This document shows positions 1-6,218 of a DNA stretch of 6,381 nt, piece by piece (position 1 is the first letter of the stretch; the number at the start of each line of letters is the position of its first letter). The DNA is from Gammaproteobacteria bacterium. Its GTDB lineage: Bacteria > Pseudomonadota > Gammaproteobacteria > Tenderiales > Tenderiaceae. The position numbers were made by a program, and so were the translations under genes. The stretch spans positions 1-6,381 of the forward strand of contig JAJRWO010000258.1 in NCBI GenBank assembly GCA_024276775.1, given 5' to 3'. The notes beneath the pieces are model-generated. The model had not been told where the DNA came from. It did not search any database and worked only from the letters and a program-made list of their open reading frames with translations.

Positions 1-806
1 AACACAATCCCACGCGCATTATTATCGAAGCAACTGGACGCTTAGAATATGAATTTATTTTGGCATGCTCAACCGCTAAACTTCCTTTTGTTGTCGCGAA
101 CCCTGTGCATATCAAAAAGTTTGCTGGGGCTATTGGGCAGCTAGCAAAAACAGATAAAATGGATGCTATGTTAATCGCGCATTATGGCGAAAAAATACAG
201 CCATCACTTTCGACGCTAAAGCCTGAAAAAATGCGACTTATGAGCGATTTACTCTCTCGACGACGGCAACTGATATCTTTACAAACGACAGAGAAGAATC
301 GTCTTCAAATTATGCCCAAAGAAATTACAGGGCTCATTCACCCAATACTCACCGCAATCAAAAATCAACTGACTAAAACCGATGAGCGATTACTCAAACT
401 CATTGAAAGTTTCCCTGAATTCAAAGCGAAAAATGATATCATTCAAAGCATGCCTGGCGTTGGTAATGTCGTCGCGTTTAGCCTACTAAGTAATATGCCT
501 GAACTTGGCTATTTAACGAATAAACAAGCCGCCGCATTAGTCGATGTTGCTCCGATCAACCGAGAGAGTGGGCATTATAAATGGAAGCGACAGATTCGCG
601 GAGGTAGACCGCAAATTCGCACGGTAATGTTCATGGCAATGATGTCAGCTATGCAATGCAATCCTGTTTTTAAGGCAACCTATAAACGATTGCTTGAAGC
701 GGGAAAACCAAAAAAAGTGGCCATCATTGCCTGCTTAAGAAAAATGGTTGTCATACTGAACTCTATGGTGAGAGACGGTGCTTCTTGGAACCCGAAAGCA
801 TGCTAA
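1..806 (+). mobile_element. IS110-family insertion sequence, right-hand part only
   Basis: The window opens inside an IS110-type element, recognised from its transposase. The left end and the first roughly 50 codons lie outside. The right boundary is somewhere beyond the stop codon at 806 and cannot be fixed without the left end or an empty-site relative, because IS110 elements usually lack conventional terminal inverted repeats and do not leave long target duplications. The end given here is therefore the minimum extent. The transposase-coding part looks less GC-rich than the MoxR operon, which fits mobile DNA. Confidence 0.85.
3..806 (+). CDS. IS110-family transposase (DEDD + serine recombinase), 5' end outside window
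   Basis: Transposase of the IS110 family, which recombines DNA with a RuvC-like DEDD domain plus a C-terminal Tnp domain carrying a catalytic serine; some members are guided by a bridge RNA. The open frame runs in from the left edge, so no start is visible; the TTG at 60 is internal. The second acidic residue is in IIEATG (Glu codon 27-29). The third and fourth are in AKTDKMDA (Asp codons 153-155 and 162-164), 42 and 45 residues after the Glu, the spacing I recall for IS621. The C-terminal domain begins near MPGVGNVVAFSLL. It holds APINRESG, whose Ser codon 567-569 matches the catalytic serine position, and then GGRPQIR and AGKPKKVAIIACLRKM. No frameshift or stop is seen, so the visible part looks intact. 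The full length was probably about 320 residues. The assignment to IS110 rather than IS1111 subgroup is open. Confidence 0.93.
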   Translation, partial: HNPTRIIIEATGRLEYEFILACSTAKLPFVVANPVHIKKFAGAIGQLAKTDKMDAMLIAHYGEKIQPSLSTLKPEKMRLMSDLLSRRRQLISLQTTEKNRLQIMPKEITGLIHPILTAIKNQLTKTDERLLKLIESFPEFKAKNDIIQSMPGVGNVVAFSLLSNMPELGYLTNKQAAALVDVAPINRESGHYKWKRQIRGGRPQIRTVMFMAMMSAMQCNPVFKATYKRLLEAGKPKKVAIIACLRKMVVILNSMVRDGASWNPKAC

Positions 807-1003
807 AAATTAACTATTGACACCATAGTCACTTGTTAACGACCTTCTTACTTCTGTCGAATTTTAACGCTAATATAATCGAAATAAGTAACCAGACAAA
901 CCACATCCAACACCCTGGATTACTACTCACTGACAATGGTAACAACAGTCAAGCCTGATAAATAAAGATAAAAACCTCAGAACTTTGTGCCTGTTTATAC
1001 TGG
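807..1003. other. AT-rich non-coding stretch, right flank of the IS110 element
   Basis: There is no credible gene between the transposase stop and the glgP terminator. Hand counting gives about 35% GC for 807-1000. A TTGACA sequence lies at 817-822, eleven bases after the stop codon. It could be part of the element's right end, since similar TTGAC-type sequences follow the stop in IS110/IS1111 elements I remember, but that is from memory. A perfect TATAAT occurs at 874-879 without a good -35 partner. In IS1111-type elements the guide RNA lies downstream of the transposase, so this stretch is where it would be; in IS110-type elements it lies upstream. I see no strong conserved fold by eye. Confidence 0.5.
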
Positions 1004-1043
1004 TAAAAATAGTAGCGGCCTACTCTGCCCGCCACTATTTTTA
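1004..1043 (-). terminator. Rho-independent terminator of glgP, probably bidirectional
   Basis: Left arm TAAAAATAGTAGCGG (1004-1018) and right arm CCGCCACTATTTTTA (1029-1043) form a 15-bp stem around a 10-base loop. The minus-strand RNA starts the hairpin 25 bases after the glgP stop. There, all 15 positions pair, one of them as G-U, and the 3' arm ends in a run of five U. On the plus strand the same position is an A-C mismatch, but the hairpin is followed by ACACCTTTTT, so it can also stop transcription coming from the transposase. It sits between two convergent genes, as expected for a shared terminator. Confidence 0.85.
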
Positions 1044-1068
1044 CACCTTTTTCGACAAGGAAACAGGC

Positions 1069-3582
1069 CTACTGACAGCCGTTATTTTCAACAACAACCG
1101 ATGTTAATTTCCAAATTTCATTATTGTATTCCCGCATCGTCCTATCGGTAGAAAACTTGCCACTACAGGCGGCATTCATAATGCTCATTTGCACCCAGCG
1201 ATCCTGATCCAGATAGGCGTCTGCTGCGCACTGTTGGGCATCGATAAATTCGCGAAAGTCGGCCGCGACTAACCATGGGTCATGCGGGTTACAAATAGAA
1301 TTAACGATATTTTCAAACAATCCTTGTTCAAATTGATTAAAATGACCACACCTGAGGAGCTTCATTACACGATTCAAGTCTTTATCTGCAGCAATAATAG
1401 CAGCAGGGTTATAGTGTCCTCGTGTTTGAGCGACCTCTTCAGCCGTCATACCGAACAAGAAGAAATTTTCATCACCCACCTCTTCACGAATTTCGATATT
1501 GGCACCATCCAGTGTGCCAATGGTCACCGCGCCGTTCATCATAAATTTCATATTGCCTGTGCCAGAGGCTTCTTTACCCGCCGTTGAAATCTGTTCAGAC
1601 AAATCAGTACCGGGGCAGATAAGTTCCATCGCTGTAACGCGATAATTGGGTAAAAATGCCACCTTGAGCAGGTCACCTACCTCGGGGTCATTATTCACCA
1701 TGAAGGCGACATTATTAATCAGTTTAATAATGCTCTTGGCTATGGCATAGCCTGGGGCTGCCTTGCCGCCAATTAACACACAACGTGGCGTCCAGTTATC
1801 CGTGTCACCGCGTTTGATTCGATCATAGAGATGAATGACATGCAATATGTTCAGTAATTGACGCTTGTATTCATGAATACGTTTAACCTGAACATCAAAC
1901 ATCGCCTCAGTCTTAAAAACAACACCACACTCTTCTTCAACCAGGTTTGCCAGACGTTGTTTATTGGCTTGCTTGACCTGATGCCATTTTTTGCGAAAGG
2001 CGGCTTTTTTGGCATACGGTTTCAGTTTTTTCAGGTGCTCCAGTTCCGTGACCCATTCATCGCCAATATTGTCGCTGATTAACTGACTTTGCTCAGGATT
2101 ACACCAAGCCAACCAGCGACGCTGGGTCACACCATTGGTCTTATTATTAAACTTGTGCGGCCACAATTCGTAGAAGTCATGAAACAGGCCTGCCTTCAAC
2201 AGCTCTGAATGTAGCTCGGCTACGCCATTGATTGAGTAGCTACCCACAATGGCCAGATAAGCCATGCGCACCTGCGGCTCGTCAGCCTCTTCAATAATAG
2301 ACATCCGCGCCAAGCGATCCGTATCCCCCGGCCAGCGCTGTGCAACTTCACTCAGAAAGCGGGCATTGATTTCAAAAATAATTTCCATCAGACGCGGCAA
2401 TAACTGCTCAAACATCCGTACCGGCCAGCGCTCCAGGGCCTCAGGTAACAAGGTGTGATTGGTGTAGGCCATGGTGCTGGAAGTAATCGCCCATGCTTTA
2501 TCCCAGCCCATGCTTTGTTTATCCATTAACCGACGCATCATCTCGGCAATGGCAATGGTAGGATGGGTATCATTCAGCTGAAAACAGTTCTTTGCTGCAA
2601 ACTCACTAAAATCCAGACCATGGTCACGAATCCAGCGACGGAAGACATCACCCAGACTGGCAGACGCGAGAAAATACTGCTGCCTCAGACGCAGTTCTTT
2701 ACCATTCTCACTGGCATCATTGGGGTAGAGCACCATGGAAATATGCTCAGCCTTATTTTTACTGGCGACTGACTCGGTGTAATCACCGGCATTAAACTCA
2801 TCAAGATTGAATTCATCCGTTGCCGCCGCACTCCACAGGCGCAAGGTATTGACAGTGCCGTTGCGATAACCAGGCACTGGCACATCGTAAGGGACAGCCA
2901 GCACGTCCTGGGTATCGACCCAGCGTGAACGCATTACATTACTGGCATCACGATAAAACTCAGCACGGCCACCAAAATGAATCCGCTGAGTAAATTCAGG
3001 CCGTTCCAGTTCCCATGGATTACCATTACGCAACCAGTGATCCGGTTCTTCGATCTGATGGCCATTTTCGATATGCTGCCTGAACATGCCATATTCATAG
3101 CGAATACCATAACCAATCACTGGCAATTGCAGGGTGGCACAACTATCCAGAAAACAAGCGGCCAAACGCCCCAAACCACCATTGCCCAAACCGGCATCAT
3201 GCTCCGCCTCAGCCACCTCTTCCAGCTCAATACCGTATTTTTCCAACGCGGCAGTTGCTTCATCGTCAACACCCAGGTTAAGCATAGCGTTACCCAGAGC
3301 ACGACCCATTAAAAATTCCAGCGATATATAATGAGCACGCCTGCTATCGGTCTCTTGATAAGCATAACGGGTGTTTTTCCAGCGTTCCATCAAACGATCA
3401 CGTAACACTAGCGCCAGTGCTGTATAAGGGTAATGTGTAGACATACAAAACCTGTCACGCCCCAGGGTAGTGCTAAAATGACGACGAAAATCTGCGGCCA
3501 GGTCTGACGTCTGCATCCCTAACTTAGGCACTTCAGTCAAGTCAGGATGAGGTTGACTGTTTTTCAGGGGTTTAAAAATCAT
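1069..3582 (-). CDS. glgP: Glycogen/maltodextrin phosphorylase (EC 2.4.1.1)
   Basis: Cytoplasmic GT35 enzyme that uses phosphate to cleave alpha-1,4-glucan ends, giving glucose-1-phosphate, with pyridoxal phosphate (PLP) as cofactor. The 837 residues are slightly more than E. coli GlgP (about 815). Landmarks are GLGNGGLGRLAACFLDS (131-147), LRLRQQYFL, QLNDTHPTIAI, TNGVTQRRWL, and VKRIHEYKRQ with Arg568 and Lys573 for phosphate binding. The PLP motif EASGTGNMK places the Schiff-base lysine at Lys679 (codon 1546-1548), one position from rabbit muscle Lys680. The C-terminal TDRTMREY block is complete, so the enzyme looks full-length and active. The first 25 or so residues are a poorly conserved extension. 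The ATG at 3580-3582 has an in-frame stop 12 bases upstream and no Shine-Dalgarno sequence, so a downstream start such as Met23 is possible. glgP and malP cannot be separated by sequence alone; glgP is a family-level symbol. No other glycogen gene is in the window. Confidence 0.97.
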   Translation of the reverse strand: MIFKPLKNSQPHPDLTEVPKLGMQTSDLAADFRRHFSTTLGRDRFCMSTHYPYTALALVLRDRLMERWKNTRYAYQETDSRRAHYISLEFLMGRALGNAMLNLGVDDEATAALEKYGIELEEVAEAEHDAGLGNGGLGRLAACFLDSCATLQLPVIGYGIRYEYGMFRQHIENGHQIEEPDHWLRNGNPWELERPEFTQRIHFGGRAEFYRDASNVMRSRWVDTQDVLAVPYDVPVPGYRNGTVNTLRLWSAAATDEFNLDEFNAGDYTESVASKNKAEHISMVLYPNDASENGKELRLRQQYFLASASLGDVFRRWIRDHGLDFSEFAAKNCFQLNDTHPTIAIAEMMRRLMDKQSMGWDKAWAITSSTMAYTNHTLLPEALERWPVRMFEQLLPRLMEIIFEINARFLSEVAQRWPGDTDRLARMSIIEEADEPQVRMAYLAIVGSYSINGVAELHSELLKAGLFHDFYELWPHKFNNKTNGVTQRRWLAWCNPEQSQLISDNIGDEWVTELEHLKKLKPYAKKAAFRKKWHQVKQANKQRLANLVEEECGVVFKTEAMFDVQVKRIHEYKRQLLNILHVIHLYDRIKRGDTDNWTPRCVLIGGKAAPGYAIAKSIIKLINNVAFMVNNDPEVGDLLKVAFLPNYRVTAMELICPGTDLSEQISTAGKEASGTGNMKFMMNGAVTIGTLDGANIEIREEVGDENFFLFGMTAEEVAQTRGHYNPAAIIAADKDLNRVMKLLRCGHFNQFEQGLFENIVNSICNPHDPWLVAADFREFIDAQQCAADAYLDQDRWVQMSIMNAACSGKFSTDRTMREYNNEIWKLTSVVVENNGCQ

Positions 3583-3616
3583 GTGGTTGACTCAGTTGGT
3601 TGATCAATTCAAACAT
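3572..3616 (-). other. Possible 14-codon leader ORF overlapping the glgP start
   Basis: Reading on the minus strand, an ATG at 3614-3616 opens a 14-codon frame (MFELINQLSQPHDF) that stops at 3572, eleven bases inside glgP and in a different frame. The purine-rich AAGAAAG at 3624-3630 is 7 bases upstream of it and could serve as a weak ribosome binding site, while glgP itself has none. This could couple glgP translation to a leader, or be chance. Confidence 0.2.
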
Positions 3617-3660
3617 TATTCATCTTTCTTAAAGCTTCCAGACAGACAAACCATCGATGA

Positions 3661-3689
3661 AATATAGGATAAAAATTAGCAAGGCGCAA
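3661..3689 (-). promoter_or_regulatory. Candidate sigma-70 promoter for glgP
   Basis: On the minus strand TTGCGC (3689-3684) and TATATT (3666-3661) are separated by exactly 17 bases. Transcription would start near 3654, leaving a leader of about 70 bases before the glgP ATG. The perfect palindrome CATCGATG (3652-3659) lies at the predicted start site and might be an operator or coincidence. The -35 matches the consensus only moderately. Confidence 0.4.
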
Positions 3690-3777
3690 TCATCGCCACA
3701 CACCGTGAGGCTAGGCCGATTTTTCTGTGAACTATCACGCCATTTTACAGTCATATTTTCCCACAAGGCTTGCAGCT

Positions 3778-3806
3778 TTGATTGCGATAGGTAAAACTCA
3801 TAACAT
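3778..3806 (+). promoter_or_regulatory. Candidate sigma-70 promoter for the moxR operon
   Basis: TTGATT (3778-3783) and TAACAT (3801-3806) are separated by 17 bases. The start would be near 3813, giving a short leader of about 23 bases to the moxR ATG. An overlapping alternative is TTGCAG at 3770-3775 with TAAAAC at 3792-3797 and a 16-base spacer. No other good promoter is seen before or within the tightly packed operon. Confidence 0.4.
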
Positions 3807-3825
3807 CAGATAACAGTCGTTTAAT

Positions 3826-3830
3826 AAGGG
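3826..3830 (+). promoter_or_regulatory. Ribosome binding site that decides the moxR start
   Basis: AAGGG at 3826-3830 is 5 bases before the ATG at 3836. An in-frame GTG at 3830 overlaps this site, so it cannot use it as its own Shine-Dalgarno. The ATG is therefore the better start and the protein loses two residues (Met-Leu) compared with the longest frame. Confidence 0.75.
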
Positions 3831-3835
3831 TGCTC

Positions 3836-4795
3836 ATGTCGTACCAACACGCAATACAACAACTTAAACAACATATTAGCCAACAAATTATCGGTCAGGA
3901 AGCACTGGTGGATCGCATGCTCATCGCCCTGCTCTGCGATGGCCACCTGCTGGTAGAAGGCGCCCCTGGTCTCGCCAAGACTCGCGCCATCAAGCGTCTC
4001 AGCGAATCCATCGAAGGTGACTTTCACCGCGTCCAGTTCACCCCCGACCTGCTGCCCGCCGATCTTACCGGCACTGAGATATTTCGGCCGCAAGACGGAA
4101 ACTTTGAGTTTCAGCCCGGGCCGCTGTTTCACAACCTGATTCTAGCAGACGAAATCAACCGCGCTCCGGCCAAGGTACAATCAGCCCTGCTAGAGGCCAT
4201 GGGCGAGCGGCAGATCACCGTTGGTGCTGTCACCCACAAGCTGCCCGAGCTATTTCTGGTCATGGCGACCCAAAATTCAATTGAGCAGGAAGGCACCTAC
4301 CCTCTGCCCGAAGCACAACTGGATCGGTTTCTGCTGCATGTATTTATCGACTATCCCGACGCTGAGGCCGAACGAAAAATACTGCATTTGGTTCGCAACG
4401 AAGCGCAGACAAGCACAACCGATGCCACCACCATGGTCACCCAGAATACCCTGTTTGGCGCCCGCAAAGAAGTGCTGCAAATCCACATGGCTGATAACCT
4501 GGAAGAATACCTGCTGCAATTGATCCTGACGACGCGCAAACCAGCAGGCCATAGTGCCGAATTAGCACAATGGATTGAGTACGGCGCCAGCCCACGCGCC
4601 ACCATTGCCCTCGACCGCACCGCCCGTGCCCACGCCTGGTTGCAAGGGCGCGACTATGTTACCCCGGAAGATATCCAGACCATGGTCTTTGACGTACTGC
4701 GACATCGCATCATTCTTAGCTATGAGGCTGAGGCCAACGGCATCAGCGCCAACAAATTCATCAGTGAGTTAATTCATACCGTCGCTGTGCCATGA
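3836..4795 (+). CDS. MoxR-family AAA+ ATPase
   Basis: A 319-residue MoxR-type AAA+ ATPase, a chaperone-like class usually encoded beside vWA-domain partners and thought to remodel or activate client proteins. In order: Walker A GAPGLAKT (42-49, Lys48), Walker B LILADE (101-106) followed by INRAPAKVQSALLEAM, sensor 1 in ATQN (144-147), EGTYPLPEAQLDRF (152-165) with the likely arginine finger Arg164, and sensor 2 GASPRA (250-255, Arg254) in the C-terminal lid. All key residues are present and the length is normal. One small oddity is ATQNSIEQ, where most MoxR proteins have ATQNPIEQ. It is the first gene of the operon. Its stop overlaps the ATG of the DUF58 gene (ATGA, 4792-4795), which implies coupled translation with that partner. 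The client is not known from the sequence. Confidence 0.95.
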   Translation: MSYQHAIQQLKQHISQQIIGQEALVDRMLIALLCDGHLLVEGAPGLAKTRAIKRLSESIEGDFHRVQFTPDLLPADLTGTEIFRPQDGNFEFQPGPLFHNLILADEINRAPAKVQSALLEAMGERQITVGAVTHKLPELFLVMATQNSIEQEGTYPLPEAQLDRFLLHVFIDYPDAEAERKILHLVRNEAQTSTTDATTMVTQNTLFGARKEVLQIHMADNLEEYLLQLILTTRKPAGHSAELAQWIEYGASPRATIALDRTARAHAWLQGRDYVTPEDIQTMVFDVLRHRIILSYEAEANGISANKFISELIHTVAVP

Positions 4796-5742
4796 GCCTG
4801 TTTGAACGCAGCAGAAATCCCGTTGGCTCAGCCACGGTCGATGGCGATAACCTGGTGCATGTCTCCCTGGCCACACTCATCGCCTTGCGCACGGCCGGTG
4901 AAGGGTTGTCGCTCAAGGCCAGTCGCATCGCTGCCCGCCAAAGTGGCAACTACCTGTCACGTTTTAAAGGCCGGGGCATGGAATTTGACGAGACACGGCT
5001 ATATCAACCGGGTGACGATGTTCGTACTCTGGACTGGCGTGTCACCGCCCGCACCGGCAAACCACATACCAAGCTGTTTCGTGAAGAACGGGAACGGGCC
5101 GTACTCACCTGGGTGGACATGCGCCCGAGCATGTTTTTTGCCACCCGTGGTGCCTTCAAATCCGTCATCGCAGCGCGCACCGCGGCCTTAATCGGCTGGC
5201 GCGCCAACCAGCAAGGCGACCGCCTTGGCAGCCTGGTATTTAATGCCGACAACCACCACGAACTGCGCCCCAAACAGGGCAAATCAGCGGTGTTGAAATT
5301 GCTGCAACAGTTGAGTACAGCCTCACACTGGCACAGCCAACACAACGAACAAGAAGCCAATGCCAACAACGCCTTGGCCCGGCTGCGCCGCGTTGCCAAA
5401 CCCGGCAGCCTGATCTTTTTGATCAGCGACTTTCGCAATCTGGGGCCACAAGCCGAATCACATCTGGCGCAGCTGTCGCGTCATAATGATGTGGTGTTGT
5501 TTCATATTTATGATCCACTGGAACAAGCCCTGCCGAAACAAGGCCAATACCGTGTTGTTTGGGGCCAACGCAGCAGTGTCTTTAGCAGCAGCGATGCAGC
5601 ACAACAAACACACCACCAACAATTCGAGCAACATCGCCAGCAACTACAACAGTTATGCCATTTTCCCGGCATTCATTATCTTAGTTGCGCCACCAATGAT
5701 GATCTACTGCAATGCTTGCAACAGGGCTTAAGAGCACGATGA
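4792..5742 (+). CDS. DUF58-domain protein, vWA-like partner of MoxR
   Basis: A 316-residue protein with the DUF58 signature GRGMEFDETRLYQPGDDVRTLDW (60-82) continuing to VTARTGKPHTKLFREER. A von Willebrand A-like Rossmann fold follows: the strand with VDMRPSM (108-114), GDRLGSLVF (142-150), and SLIFLISDF (206-214). The expected metal-binding DxSxS motif is here D109-M-R-P-S113, with Arg in place of the first Ser, so classical metal binding may be altered. No membrane segment or signal peptide is seen, so it is probably cytoplasmic or membrane-associated, unlike BatA. The C-terminal part (about 268-290) is rich in Gln and His. It starts within the moxR stop and has no clear Shine-Dalgarno, so it likely depends on moxR translation. 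It is probably the direct MoxR partner by analogy with other MoxR-DUF58 pairs; its biochemical role is not established. Confidence 0.92.
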   Translation: MSLFERSRNPVGSATVDGDNLVHVSLATLIALRTAGEGLSLKASRIAARQSGNYLSRFKGRGMEFDETRLYQPGDDVRTLDWRVTARTGKPHTKLFREERERAVLTWVDMRPSMFFATRGAFKSVIAARTAALIGWRANQQGDRLGSLVFNADNHHELRPKQGKSAVLKLLQQLSTASHWHSQHNEQEANANNALARLRRVAKPGSLIFLISDFRNLGPQAESHLAQLSRHNDVVLFHIYDPLEQALPKQGQYRVVWGQRSSVFSSSDAAQQTHHQQFEQHRQQLQQLCHFPGIHYLSCATNDDLLQCLQQGLRAR

Positions 5743-6218
5743 ATCCCGAAAGCCAAACACTGCCGCTGCGCGATATTCACCTGCCTGAAGCCGTCAGCGG
5801 CTGGCCACCCGCCATGGGCTGGTGGCTGTTATTAGCCCTGTTACTGTTGTTGCCAGTGGTTGTCTGGACGGTTCGCAAATTTATGGCACGACAGCAACTG
5901 CGCCAACAAGCCCTGGCGGAACTGAACAAAATCGAAACCCGCTTTCAGCAACATCAAAACAGCCAACAACTGGTGAGCGATATTTCTATCCTGCTGCGGC
6001 GTATCTGTATCAGCCGTTTTCCATGCCATGATGTCGCAGGGCTGCATGGCGAAGCATGGATCGATTTTTTGAACTCACAAACAAATAGCTTTGACGCCGA
6101 AAAAAGTCAGGCACTGATCAACGGCCCGTATCAAAAACAGTGCCACATCCATAGTTTGCCATTAATCAATGCCAGCCGTGACTGGATCAAACAACTGCAA
6201 CCCGGGACACAGCCATGA
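5739..6218 (+). CDS. DUF4381 family single-pass membrane protein
   Basis: A 159-residue protein. The opening LPLRDIHLPEAVSGWPPAMGWW (8-29) is the hallmark of DUF4381. It is followed by a hydrophobic helix at about 27-45 (WWLLLALLLLLPVVVW) and then a basic stretch (RKFMARQQLRQQ), which predicts a short outside N-terminus and a cytoplasmic C-terminal domain. The soluble part includes LLRRICISRFP and VAGLHGEAWIDFL, also typical of the family. The ATG at 5739 overlaps the DUF58 stop (ATGA, 5739-5742) and is preferred to an upstream in-frame TTG at 5712, which would make a longer overlap. The function is unknown. Its fixed place between DUF58 and BatA genes suggests that it anchors or links the MoxR/DUF58 pair to the membrane vWA proteins; that is inference. 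Confidence 0.9.
   Translation: MNPESQTLPLRDIHLPEAVSGWPPAMGWWLLLALLLLLPVVVWTVRKFMARQQLRQQALAELNKIETRFQQHQNSQQLVSDISILLRRICISRFPCHDVAGLHGEAWIDFLNSQTNSFDAEKSQALINGPYQKQCHIHSLPLINASRDWIKQLQPGTQP

Noticed and set aside
874..879. Perfect TATAAT suggesting a promoter in the IS flank
   Set aside because: No acceptable -35 element at 16-18 bases upstream, and the region is AT-rich so a chance match is likely.
894..903. AGACAAACCA repeated at 3644-3653, on either side of glgP
   Set aside because: Only 10 bases match with no flanking similarity; not enough to suggest a flanking repeat or element boundary.
989..1068. GCCTGTTT (989-996) and its reverse complement (1061-1068) flanking the terminator
   Set aside because: Eight bases without extension, too short to claim a larger structure or an element end.
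2977..3312. 111-codon plus-strand open frame inside glgP
   Set aside because: It is antisense to a strongly conserved enzyme, has no recognisable domain, and its composition mirrors the glgP codons.
3684..3697. TGGC...TTGC on the minus strand, resembling a sigma-54 promoter
   Set aside because: The GG and GC elements are two bases closer than sigma-54 promoters require.
3727..3738. GTGA-ACTA-TCAC inverted repeat resembling a CRP or FNR site
   Set aside because: The half-sites are 4 bases apart, whereas CRP and FNR sites need 6 between these cores.
3821..4132. 103-codon minus-strand frame across the moxR start
   Set aside because: It overlaps the Walker A region of moxR antisense and has no domain or ribosome site that would support it.
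5004..5438. 144-codon minus-strand open frame inside the DUF58 gene
   Set aside because: It is antisense to conserved DUF58 coding sequence; Ser/Arg/Leu-rich low-information protein typical of a shadow frame.
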